64,000 nt of DNA from Virgibacillus sp. SK37. Lineage in GTDB: Bacteria > Bacillota > Bacilli > Bacillales > Amphibacillaceae. Position 1 is the first letter of the stretch. Each line of letters starts with the position of its first letter. The stretch lies in the NCBI RefSeq assembly GCF_000725285.1, contig NZ_CP007161.1, forward strand, positions 3,386,213 to 3,450,212, in the 5' to 3' direction. Position numbers and translations under genes: made by a program. This document shows positions 34,814-43,046 of this stretch, in pieces. The notes beneath the pieces are model-generated. The model was not told the DNA's origin. It saw nothing but the letters and a program-made list of their open reading frames with translations, and made no database searches.

Positions 34814-36058
34814 TTATTCACCTTTTATATTTAATGCCCATGTTCCATTTCTGAATACCGCTTCTGTAGAGCCATCTTCATGAACTCCGTCGATATCAAG
34901 TTCTTTAGAACCAATCATGAAATCCACATGTGCTAAACTGTCATTTACCCCATGCTTGTCCAATTCTTCATCACTCATCGAAGAACCACCCTCCATATTG
35001 GTAGGATAAGCTTTTCCTAATGCAATATGGCAGGATGCATTCTCATCAAATAGTGTATTATAAAAAATTAAGCCTGACTGGGACACAGGTGATTCGTCCG
35101 GTACAAGAGCAACTTCTCCTAGTCTGCGAGCACCTTCATCCGAGTCAAGTAGATGTTTTAAAGTTGCTTCGCCTTGCTTTGCTTTAAAATCTACTACTTT
35201 TCCATCTTCAAATGTAAGCTGGAAATTATCAATTAAGCTTCCACCATAATTTAAAGGTTTCGTACTTGCTACTGTGCCATTTACGCCATACTTATGCGGC
35301 ATGGAAAATACTTCTTCCGTCGGCATATTAGGGTTAAAGGTAGTACCACCTTCTGTAACAGCAGATCCACCTTTCCAAATATGGCCTTTTGGTAGTTCAA
35401 GCTTTAAATCTGTTCCAGGAGCTTTAAAGTGAAGCAATTTATAGTTCTTTTTATTTAATATCTCTCTTGCTGTCTTTAACGTCTCATTATGTGCTTCCCA
35501 GGCTGCAACAGGATCTTCTTTGTCAACACGAACGATCTTGACAATTGCATCCCAAAGGCTCTCAATGGCATCCTCTTTTGATTTTTCAGGGAATATTTTT
35601 TGCGCCCAATCCCCAGTAGGTATGGAAATAATTGACCAGGCAATTTTATCATTCATCGTATATTTACGGAAATTCTTCATTGCTTCTGCAGCTGCTTTGT
35701 TCGCCTTTGCTACACGGGATGGATCAATATCTTTTAATAGGTCCGGGTTCGTCGAACGAATATTTAAGATTGCTGCCCCATCTTCAGCAAAACTATCATG
35801 TAATTTAACCTTCCATTCCGGATAATCAGCAATCACTTCATCCGGTGCGTTTTCGTATTTAAGCAGGGTAAGCTCATCATCTACCCAGTTTATGTGAACG
35901 TCTTTTGCTCCCATTTCATATGCTTTCCGAGCTACGATTCTGGTGAAGTCAGCTCCTTCAATTGGTGCATTAATCATTAATGCTTGATTCTCCTGAAGAT
36001 TAACACCAGTTCGTAGTGCTAACTCTGCATATTTCTCTTGTATCTGTTGACTAACCAT
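34814..36058 (-). CDS. ampS: M29 family aminopeptidase AmpS/PepS
   Basis: This 414-residue metallo-aminopeptidase of the thermophilic M29 family has metal ligands in GGTTFNPNMPTEEVFSMPHK, NASCHIALGKAY and AHVDFMIGSKELDIDG. The N-terminal half carries the typical NAPIEGADFTRIVARKAYEM. The enzyme trims peptides in the cytosol, with broad N-terminal specificity. The length equals B. subtilis AmpS (about 410). GGAGGTCAAATC stands before the ATG on the coding strand. It is a single gene. Confidence 0.93.
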   Translation of the reverse strand: MVSQQIQEKYAELALRTGVNLQENQALMINAPIEGADFTRIVARKAYEMGAKDVHINWVDDELTLLKYENAPDEVIADYPEWKVKLHDSFAEDGAAILNIRSTNPDLLKDIDPSRVAKANKAAAEAMKNFRKYTMNDKIAWSIISIPTGDWAQKIFPEKSKEDAIESLWDAIVKIVRVDKEDPVAAWEAHNETLKTAREILNKKNYKLLHFKAPGTDLKLELPKGHIWKGGSAVTEGGTTFNPNMPTEEVFSMPHKYGVNGTVASTKPLNYGGSLIDNFQLTFEDGKVVDFKAKQGEATLKHLLDSDEGARRLGEVALVPDESPVSQSGLIFYNTLFDENASCHIALGKAYPTNMEGGSSMSDEELDKHGVNDSLAHVDFMIGSKELDIDGVHEDGSTEAVFRNGTWALNIKGE

Positions 36059-36255
36059 GATTTGACCTCCAAAAAAATAGAATTTTATCTCTATTTATTA
36101 TTTCATACTTCTGTCAATTTACCAACTATCATATCTTAAATTGGGAAAAATTTTCAATTTTAATTATGAGATAGCTTACACATCTTCAAAACCACTTTTA
36201 CTAAAGAATAAAACCCATGATTCAGCTACTCCGATTTTGCAGAGTAGAAGTGATT

Positions 36256-36538
36256 GAAACTGCGAACCAGCTTGGGAGCAATCCACCGCACATGGGAATA
36301 ATCAGCTGCAGAGCACAAATATCCGCCGCAGAAGGGATTAATCGGCTGCAGAACAAGAATATCCGCCGCAGAAGGGATTAATCGGCTGCAGAGCACAAAT
36401 ATCCGCCGTAGAAGGGATTAATCGGCTGCAGAGCACAAATATCCGCCGCAGAAGGGATTAATCAGCTGCAGAGCAAAAGTATCCGCCGTAGAAGGGGTTA
36501 ATCGGCTGCAGAGCAAGAATATCCGTCGGTGTTTATCT
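36256..36538. repeat. element with a tandem 40-base array
   Basis: This fills most of the gene-free stretch 36059-36589. It starts with GAAACTGCGAAC, the left-end motif of the family, and ends with a weak GTGTTTATCT. Between them lie 5.4 copies of a 40-base unit (36314-36529) and one diverged copy before it. The unit reads approximately TATCCGCCGCAGAAGGGATT followed by AATCGGCTGCAGAGCAAGAA. Related units occur at 55985-56080 and 46585-46620, always next to the same end motif. Confidence 0.85.
36314..36529. repeat. tandem array, 40-base unit, 5.4 copies
   Basis: Unit starts are at 36314, 36354, 36394, 36434, 36474 and (partial) 36514. Copies differ at a few positions, for example cacaaat/caagaat/caaaagt, ccgca/ccgta and tcggct/tcagct. 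Each unit has a CTGCAG. There are no unique spacers, so it is not a CRISPR array. Confidence 0.95.
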
Positions 36539-36554
36539 TTTTTGCCAATCATAA

Positions 36555-36586
36555 TAGGACTGCCTGTTATTAGGCAGTCCTTCTTT
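36555..36586. terminator. hairpin behind the alanine symporter gene
   Basis: AGGACTGCCT and AGGCAGTCCT around a six-base loop. The T run is clearer on the plus strand; on the minus strand the run is only AT-rich. Confidence 0.65.
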
Positions 36587-36589
36587 TGT

Positions 36590-38014
36590 TTAGGATTCTT
36601 TTTCTGTTGTTTGATCTCTTCCCCAAAATTCAATACCTTCTTGATTGTCCAGACTATCTCGATAGAAAACAGGATCTTTACCCGCTTTCCGTTGTTCTCT
36701 GTAGTCTTGCAATACCTTATTGGCAACCTTAAATAGTTTTGCAATGGCATAGAGGTTAATTAATGCCATAATTGCCATGGTTAGATCTGCTAGACTCCAA
36801 ACAATATCAAAGGAGGCAACCGCTCCGAAAACTACCATTGCAAGGACTGCCAAGCGATAAATAAACAAAGCAATTTTACTTTCCTTAATAAATCCTATGT
36901 TGTTCTCTCCATAATAATAATTTCCAAGAATTGAACTATAGGCGAAAAGGAAAATTGCTACAGCTATAAATATACCTGCCCAATCACCAATATGATAGGA
37001 GAAGGCATCCTGTGTGAGCTGTATCCCGTCTGATTTACTTCCTTCATACCCTCCTGCTGAAATAAGAATAAATCCAGTAGCACTACAAATTAATATCGTA
37101 TCAAAAAATACACCAAGTGCTTGAATAAGTCCTTGCTTTGCCGGGTGGGATACTTCCGCAGTAGCTGCTGCGTTCGGTGCGCTACCCATACCTGCTTCAT
37201 TTGAGAACAAGCCACGTTTAATTCCCATCATAATAGCTGCAGCAAAGCCACCACCAGCCACCTGCTGAATTCCAAATGCGTTTGCGAATATAAGAGAAAG
37301 CATATCAGGTATTTGCTCAATATTAACGATTAATACATACATAGCTACCCCTATATAAAGAATGGCTACAATCGGTATAATATACTGGGTAACATTGGCT
37401 ATACTTTTTAATCCACCAAAAATAACAACTGCAGTTAAGATAACTAATATAAATGCGATTATATTTTTATTAATATCAAATTCCCCTGCAAAGGCTAAGC
37501 TTATTGTGTTGGATTGAACTGAATTAAACACTAGGCCATATGTAAAAGTTATTGTAACAGCAAAAATAATTGCCAGCCACCGCTTATTTAACCCTTTTTC
37601 CATATAGTAAGCGGGTCCACCTCTATATTGATTTTTCTCTGGTACTTTATATACCTGTGCTAAGGTACTTTCCACAAATCCAGAAGCTGAACCAAGTAAT
37701 GCGATCAACCACATCCAGAATAATGCTCCAGGTCCCCCTGCTGCTACCGCTGTCGCTACCCCTGCCAAATTTCCTGTTCCCACTCGGGATGCTGCACTTA
37801 TAGCAAAGGCCTGGAATGCGGAGGTCCCTTTCTTGCCAGACGCACTTATTGTCCGCTTATCAACTAAAACACGGAACATTTCCGGTAAATATCTAAACTG
37901 TACGAAGCCGGTTTTTATCGTAAAAAATAAACCGAGACCAAGTAATACTGCGATTAAAACATATGTCCACAATACATCATTAACTTCACCAATCATTTTT
38001 TCCAACAGTTCCAC
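36590..38014 (-). CDS. sodium:alanine symporter family protein (AGCS)
   Basis: This 474-residue transporter of the alanine/glycine:cation symporter family has about 11 helices. Typical blocks are GTGNLAGVATAVAAGGPGAL, GGPAYYMEKGLNKRW and KRGLFSNEAGMGSAPNAAAT. It imports Ala or Gly with Na+, resembling AlsT/YrbD. The open frame begins with ATG at 38044, but AAAGGAGG lies inside that extension and is spaced for the GTG at 38014, so I use the latter. It is a single gene. Confidence 0.9.
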   Translation of the reverse strand: MELLEKMIGEVNDVLWTYVLIAVLLGLGLFFTIKTGFVQFRYLPEMFRVLVDKRTISASGKKGTSAFQAFAISAASRVGTGNLAGVATAVAAGGPGALFWMWLIALLGSASGFVESTLAQVYKVPEKNQYRGGPAYYMEKGLNKRWLAIIFAVTITFTYGLVFNSVQSNTISLAFAGEFDINKNIIAFILVILTAVVIFGGLKSIANVTQYIIPIVAILYIGVAMYVLIVNIEQIPDMLSLIFANAFGIQQVAGGGFAAAIMMGIKRGLFSNEAGMGSAPNAAATAEVSHPAKQGLIQALGVFFDTILICSATGFILISAGGYEGSKSDGIQLTQDAFSYHIGDWAGIFIAVAIFLFAYSSILGNYYYGENNIGFIKESKIALFIYRLAVLAMVVFGAVASFDIVWSLADLTMAIMALINLYAIAKLFKVANKVLQDYREQRKAGKDPVFYRDSLDNQEGIEFWGRDQTTEKES

Positions 38015-38155
38015 TTTCTCTTCTCCTCCTTTATCACCTAGCATTAATATTTGTTATCATAGACAAACGTAAAAGTCCGAATAATAATTATGTATACCCT
38101 TTCTCTCTTTTTTTATAACATTCGGGTATTCTTCTATAACTTGTTATTTAAAAGA

Positions 38156-38178
38156 AAAAAAGCCTATAGTTAGGCTTT
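38156..38178 (-). terminator. terminator of the thioesterase gene
   Basis: AAAAGCCTA and TAGGCTTTT form a compact hairpin right at the stop codon. It is followed by a T run on the minus strand. Confidence 0.85.
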
Positions 38179-38699
38179 TAAACTCCTTTATTCCAAGGAA
38201 AACTGGTGCCAAACGTTGCTGCTAGTTCCTTTGATTGCTTTCGACGTTCTTTGCGTTGCTCCGCACGTGTAGGAGCGAGTGTATGGAGCGTCTTTTCTTG
38301 CTCTGTTTCCGGATAAACCTCTGGGACAGATACAGGCCTTCCGTTATCATCTACAGCAACAAACGTCATAAATGCAGTAGTGCATACTTTTCTGTCTCCG
38401 GTTAGTAAATCCTCTGTAACGACTTTAACAAACACTTCCATTGATGTCTGATGTGTCCATGTAACAAATGCTTCTACACAGATTGAATGCCCGGCCTTGA
38501 CTGGCGCAAGGAAATCAACCGAATCTGTTGATGCGGTTACTACTGGCTTTCTTGCATGTCTTTCGGCAGCAATTGCTGCCACATCATCGATATGTGCCAT
38601 CAATTTCCCACCAAATAAAGTCCCATGATAATTTGTATCTGGTGGTAACACATGAGAGGTTTTTACTGCAAGTGAATTAGAACAAGGTTTTGCTGTCAT
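38178..38699 (-). CDS. ykhA: acyl-CoA thioesterase YkhA (hotdog fold)
   Basis: This 173-residue single hotdog domain belongs to the cytosolic acyl-CoA hydrolase family. Diagnostic are NYHGTLFGGKLMAHIDDVAA (about 23-42, with the catalytic-loop Gly and Asp) and AFMTFVAVDDNGRPVSVPEV. It releases free fatty acid from CoA. The C-terminal 30 residues are very basic (RAEQRKERRKQSKEL). The length agrees with B. subtilis YkhA (about 179). GGAGGAG precedes the ATG. Confidence 0.9.
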   Translation of the reverse strand: MTAKPCSNSLAVKTSHVLPPDTNYHGTLFGGKLMAHIDDVAAIAAERHARKPVVTASTDSVDFLAPVKAGHSICVEAFVTWTHQTSMEVFVKVVTEDLLTGDRKVCTTAFMTFVAVDDNGRPVSVPEVYPETEQEKTLHTLAPTRAEQRKERRKQSKELAATFGTSFPWNKGV

Positions 38700-38821
38700 A
38701 TTTTCTTCTCCTCCTGTTAAATTCTATGTTGGTCTATTTTATTCCCGTTATACACATTGTCAATTCTTACTATTCTACACTGTAAAATCAAGCCTATCAA
38801 CAATCCCTTCCAAAAACCACC

Positions 38822-40264
38822 TTATAAAACAGGTGATATCAAGCGAGAAACGGATTCTTTAAATCGAATGCCGAGGGACCGCTTTTGATATAATTTCTTT
38901 GTCATTTGTGTAGAAAGAAGAATATCGGCATTATACGCATCCTCTAATTTGGCAGCAACCTCTTTATCATAAAGAAATGCATTTACCTCAAAATTAAGAC
39001 GGAAACTTCGTACATCAATATTTGCCGTTCCAACAGATGCTATCTCGCCATCGACCACAATTGTCTTGGCATGTAAAAATCCGTCCTGATAAATATAAAT
39101 CTCTGCACCTGCATTCAATAAATCTCCAATATACGATAGTGTCGCCCAGTACACAAAAGGATGATCCGGCTTGTTGGGAATCATTATCTTGACCTTCACT
39201 CCTGAAAGTGTTGCAATACGCAATGCATCTCGAAGGCTCTCATCAGGAATAAAATATGGTGTTTGTATATAAATGTAATCCTTTGCCGACATAATCATTT
39301 TAATATAGCCATTTTTAATCTGCTCCCAATCCGAATCCGGGCCACTGGAAACAACTTGGATCCCTACATCACCTGCGGGTTCTGCGGCGTAATAACGCTC
39401 TTCATATAATATATGATTCCTTGAAGCTTGATTCCAGTCAAGAATAAAGCGTGTTTGCATGTTATTAACAGAATCTCCATAAATGCGTAAGTGTGTATCC
39501 CGCCAGTAACCGAATTTCTTATCCTTCCCTAAATATTCATCTCCTATATTGAAACCCCCAATATAGCCCACTTTCCCATCAATAATAGCTAGCTTTCGAT
39601 GGTTTCGGTAATTAATCTTAAAATTAATCTTTGGTATTTTAGGCGGAAAAAATGCTTCAACCTGAACTCCTGCAGCTCTCAACCGTTTGATGTAAGACCT
39701 TTTTAAGCTTCTTGAACCCATATCATCATAAAGAACCCGGACATCTACACCTTCATTGGCTTTTTTTACTAGGATGTCTGCAATTCGTTGTCCTAATTCA
39801 TCACTACGTATAATGTAGTACAATAGATGAATATGGTCTGTCGCTTTTTCAAGATCTTTAGCTAAGGCATCGAACTTTTCTTTTCCATCTGTAAATATCT
39901 TAACTTTGTTATCCTGTGTAAAAATAGCGTCATCATTCCGCAAATGTAAGTACACAAGGTCTTCATGCTCAGCAATCTGTTTATCTTTAAAGTCAAAACG
40001 CTGTTCCTCTAATGCCCTCAGCTGCGATTGTACTGCAGCCTTCACCCCTAAACGGCTTTTTGTATCCCACGTAAAAATACGTCTTTTGCTAATGGGTTTT
40101 CCAAATATCAAGTAAAGGAAAAAGCCTGCAATAGGAATGAACAGCAACACCATTAACCAGGCCCATGTTGAACTAGCATCTTTTCGTTCAAGAAATATAA
40201 TAGAAATACCTAGTGCAATATTAAAGAAAATAACAAACCCTAATAAGTAGGAAAGTATCCCCAA
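38822..40264 (-). CDS. cls: cardiolipin synthase
   Basis: This 480-residue membrane enzyme has two N-terminal helices (about residues 3-24 and 32-53) and two phospholipase D motifs, HRKLAIIDGKVGYIGGFNIG at about 222-241 and HAKTIVVDGEIASVGTANID at about 400-419. It joins two phosphatidylglycerols into cardiolipin and glycerol. Cardiolipin rises in salt-adapted bacilli, which fits the inferred habitat. B. subtilis has several paralogues; which one this equals is not clear. It is a single gene. Confidence 0.93.
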   Translation of the reverse strand: MGILSYLLGFVIFFNIALGISIIFLERKDASSTWAWLMVLLFIPIAGFFLYLIFGKPISKRRIFTWDTKSRLGVKAAVQSQLRALEEQRFDFKDKQIAEHEDLVYLHLRNDDAIFTQDNKVKIFTDGKEKFDALAKDLEKATDHIHLLYYIIRSDELGQRIADILVKKANEGVDVRVLYDDMGSRSLKRSYIKRLRAAGVQVEAFFPPKIPKINFKINYRNHRKLAIIDGKVGYIGGFNIGDEYLGKDKKFGYWRDTHLRIYGDSVNNMQTRFILDWNQASRNHILYEERYYAAEPAGDVGIQVVSSGPDSDWEQIKNGYIKMIMSAKDYIYIQTPYFIPDESLRDALRIATLSGVKVKIMIPNKPDHPFVYWATLSYIGDLLNAGAEIYIYQDGFLHAKTIVVDGEIASVGTANIDVRSFRLNFEVNAFLYDKEVAAKLEDAYNADILLSTQMTKKLYQKRSLGIRFKESVSRLISPVL

Positions 40265-40403
40265 TATAAGATCCCCCTTATGGCCCTGGTTTCTCTAGCC
40301 ATGAAATTTATATCATCATTATATTATCCATAATATAGCACACAATATCAAATCATGTTAAAAATTACTGTTGTAACGAGACATGAGTGAATATAAATCC
40401 ATT

Positions 40404-40455
40404 AAAAAAGCCGAACTAATTCGAAGGCCTGTATAAAGGTTCGAATTATGTTCGA
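40404..40455 (-). terminator. candidate terminator of the methionine gamma-lyase gene
   Basis: On the minus strand GTCGAACATAATTCGAACC and GGCCTTCGAATTAGTTCGGC form an imperfect hairpin. It is followed by TTTTTT. Confidence 0.7.
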
Positions 40456-40490
40456 CTATTGTTTTGTATAGTATGTTTATGTCACTTTAC

Positions 40491-41678
40491 TTACTTCAAT
40501 TGGTTTAAGGCTTGCTCTAAATCGCTCCATATATCTTCCCAAGCTTCCAAACCAACGGATAATCGGATAAGCTGGTCTGTAATTCCCATTTTCTCTCTGG
40601 ATTCTTCAGGTACTACGGAGTGGGTCATCGTTGCAGGGTGTTGAATCAACGTCTCTGCATCACCAAGACTGACAGCTATTTTAATAAAGTTAAGCTTATT
40701 CAGCAGTTCCTGGGCATCTGCTTTCGTCCCATCCACAGCAAAGGAGATCATTCCACCACCACGTTTCATTTGCTTTTCGCAAATAGAAAAATCAGGATTT
40801 CTCTTACTTCCCGGGTAATACACAGTTAAAATTTTCGGGTGGCTTTCCAGTTTCTCAACTATTTTCTCTGCATTCTCACAATGACGATCCATTCTCACTG
40901 GTAATGTCTTTAATCCTCTTAACAAGAGCCATGCATCAAACGGTGATATAATCCCACCGATATCCTTTTGTGTTGTCATAGCAACAGAGTCAAAAAAGTC
41001 TTTTTTTCCAACAGCTAGTCCTGCTACTACATCCCCGTGTCCTCCAATATACTTTGTAGCACTGTGAACAACCACATCACAGCCTAAATCCAATGGACGC
41101 TGTATATATGGTGAAGAAAATGTATTATCAACAATAACAGGAATTCCATATTCTTTGGCAACTTCAGCCACAAGCTGAAGGTCAATCAATTTCATTGTTG
41201 GATTTATTGGCGTTTCTACGTATATACAAGCTGTTTCCTCTTTAATCAGTGAACGAATTTCTTCTTTTGTTTCCATGGAAGAAAAATCATAGGATATATT
41301 GAATTTCTCATGGAGCATTTGAAGCAAACCAAACGTGCAGCCATATAAACCTGACGAACACAATATATGATCATTTGCCTTTGTTAATGCGAATAAAATG
41401 GCTGATACAGCAGCCATTCCTGACCCAAATGCCAGGCCTCTTTCTCCATTTTCCAATGTGGCAATTCTTTCTTCCAAGGCTCTCACTGTTGGGTTTCCTA
41501 ATCTTGAGTAAATAAACCCTTCCTCTTCTCCTGCGAAACGTTTTTCTCCCTGCTCAGCAGTTTCAAACGTAAATGTAGATGTTTGAAACAATGGGGTAGT
41601 CAGGCTTCCTAGCATATCCTTGGCGTCGTATCCATCATGAATCACTGCTGTTTCAAATCTATTATTCTTTTTTTGCAT
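40491..41678 (-). CDS. mgl: methionine gamma-lyase (PLP enzyme)
   Basis: This 395-residue Cys/Met metabolism PLP enzyme has K209 in VVHSATKYIGGHGDV bound to the cofactor. The stretch SSGLYGCTFGLL (C114) carries the cysteine that marks methionine gamma-lyases. The reaction splits methionine into methanethiol, 2-oxobutanoate and ammonia. Cystathionine gamma-synthase or lyase are alternatives that this cysteine disfavours. A cre-like site lies at 41739-41753, about 60 bases upstream, suggesting carbon catabolite control. GGGGGAG precedes the ATG. Confidence 0.85.
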   Translation of the reverse strand: MQKKNNRFETAVIHDGYDAKDMLGSLTTPLFQTSTFTFETAEQGEKRFAGEEEGFIYSRLGNPTVRALEERIATLENGERGLAFGSGMAAVSAILFALTKANDHILCSSGLYGCTFGLLQMLHEKFNISYDFSSMETKEEIRSLIKEETACIYVETPINPTMKLIDLQLVAEVAKEYGIPVIVDNTFSSPYIQRPLDLGCDVVVHSATKYIGGHGDVVAGLAVGKKDFFDSVAMTTQKDIGGIISPFDAWLLLRGLKTLPVRMDRHCENAEKIVEKLESHPKILTVYYPGSKRNPDFSICEKQMKRGGGMISFAVDGTKADAQELLNKLNFIKIAVSLGDAETLIQHPATMTHSVVPEESREKMGITDQLIRLSVGLEAWEDIWSDLEQALNQLK

Positions 41679-41738
41679 TACTTCTCCCCCTTATGTAATA
41701 GATGTACATACTCCTATACTATGCCATTAACCTAATTT

Positions 41739-41753
41739 ATGAAAGCGTTTAAA
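41739..41753. promoter_or_regulatory. cre-like site upstream of mgl
   Basis: ATGAAAGCGTTTAAA agrees with the CcpA consensus WTGNAANCGNWNNCW at all but one specified position (C to A at position 14). It lies 61 bases upstream of the mgl start. Confidence 0.45.
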
Positions 41754-41861
41754 TTAGAAAATTTCTAAACTTCTATTGATTTATTGATGTTTTATTTCTA
41801 GAATAAGTTTAATTTGATGGAATTACACAAATCATTTAATCTCACATAAAAGAGGGTTTGT

Positions 41862-42776
41862 ATGAATACGAATCAAGTAAGAAACAGTATTATTTATGCT
41901 ATAGGTGCTTATATCATTTGGGGATTTTTGCCGATATATTGGAAACAGGTAGAATCGGTCCCAGCAGGCGAAATTCTGGCACACCGAATTATCTGGTCTT
42001 TTGTTTTTATGCTAATTATTTTACTTATTACCGGAAAGTGGCCTGCATTTATAAAAGAATGTAAATCATTTACCAAAAGCAAGAAGAAAGTCATATTTAT
42101 TTCTTTAGCAGCCATTGTTATTAGCTTAAATTGGCTAACATATATATGGGCGGTTAACAGCAACCATGTCATCCAGGCAAGCTTAGGATATTATATTAAT
42201 CCTCTTGTCAGCATTCTTTTGGGAATAATTTTTTTAAAGGAAAATATGACACGGAGACAAATCTTTTCTTTTATTCTTGCATCTTTGGGAGTGATCTATC
42301 TTACTATCAGCTACGGGGTATTTCCATGGGTCTCACTCGCATTAGCATTTAGTTTTGGTGTGTATGGTTTATTAAAAAAAGTGGTTGATGTGGGGGCAAT
42401 GACCGGCCTGACAATTGAAACATTTGTTGTTACTCCTTTTGCCTTACTCTATTTATTTTTATTGCCTGAAACTACTTTTAAATGGGTGGAGGTAGGAACA
42501 GCAACAAACCTGCTTCTAATGGGCGCTGGTATAATGACTGCAATTCCTTTGCTCCTATTTGCTGCTGGTGCCAAGCATATTCCATTGGGGATGATCGGCT
42601 TTTTACAATACTTTGCCCCTACTATTATGCTATTACTTGGTGTATTTCTTTATGAAGAGACGTTCACGTCAGCTCACCTTATTGCTTTCTCATTAATATG
42701 GATAGCACTTATCAATTATATGGGAGCAGCATATCGGCCTAATAAAACCAGAAAAAATAGAAAATTATTAAATTAA
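41862..42776 (+). CDS. rarD: EamA family transporter RarD
   Basis: This 304-residue drug/metabolite transporter superfamily protein has ten helices. The RarD block AIGAYIIWGFLPIYWKQ opens the protein, and LNWLTYIWAVNSNHVIQASL follows at about 87-106. Close relatives are annotated as chloramphenicol-sensitivity protein RarD; the true substrate is not known. AGAGGG precedes the ATG. No terminator separates it from the SAM riboswitch promoter 4 bases downstream, so some transcripts may run into metY. Confidence 0.88.
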   Translation: MNTNQVRNSIIYAIGAYIIWGFLPIYWKQVESVPAGEILAHRIIWSFVFMLIILLITGKWPAFIKECKSFTKSKKKVIFISLAAIVISLNWLTYIWAVNSNHVIQASLGYYINPLVSILLGIIFLKENMTRRQIFSFILASLGVIYLTISYGVFPWVSLALAFSFGVYGLLKKVVDVGAMTGLTIETFVVTPFALLYLFLLPETTFKWVEVGTATNLLLMGAGIMTAIPLLLFAAGAKHIPLGMIGFLQYFAPTIMLLLGVFLYEETFTSAHLIAFSLIWIALINYMGAAYRPNKTRKNRKLLN

Positions 42777-42779
42777 TGG

Positions 42780-42808
42780 TTGACAGAAGAAAAGAAAGGA
42801 CCTATACT
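42780..42808 (+). promoter_or_regulatory. sigma-A promoter of the SAM riboswitch/metY unit
   Basis: TTGACA (42780-42785), a 17-base spacer and TATACT (42803-42808), 23 bases before the riboswitch. It is the best vegetative promoter match seen in the window. Confidence 0.85.
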
Positions 42809-42831
42809 ATTCATAATTTAGAAAATTTAAT

Positions 42832-42995
42832 CTCTTATCCAGAGTGGCGGAGGGAATAGGCCCTGTGAAGCCCGGCAACCTGAAAGCAATAATTCTTGCT
42901 TTGAAGGTGCTACATCCTACAGATCAAAACAGATCTGGAAGATAAGAGGAGGACCGGTTAAATTAAACGCCCTCTTCTTAGGAAGAGGGCTTTTT
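42832..42995 (+). ncRNA. SAM-I (S-box) riboswitch with terminator
   Basis: P1 arms are CTCTTATCC and GATAAGAG (42832-42948). The core AGAGTGGCGGAGGGAATAGG and GCCCGGCAACC are the canonical S-box sequences. A terminator GCCCTCTTCTTAGGAAGAGGGC with TTTTT follows at 42969-42995. The purine-rich AAGAGGAGG after P1 can pair with CCTCTT of the terminator as antiterminator. SAM binding stops transcription into metY. Confidence 0.97.
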
Positions 42996-43046
42996 GATTA
43001 TCTCCTCTTCCTCCAGATAACAAATTAAACCTAGGAGGAATTTATT

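Noticed and set aside
36314-36529. Possible CRISPR array
   Set aside because: The 40-base units follow each other without unique spacers and no cas gene is near; it is a plain tandem repeat.
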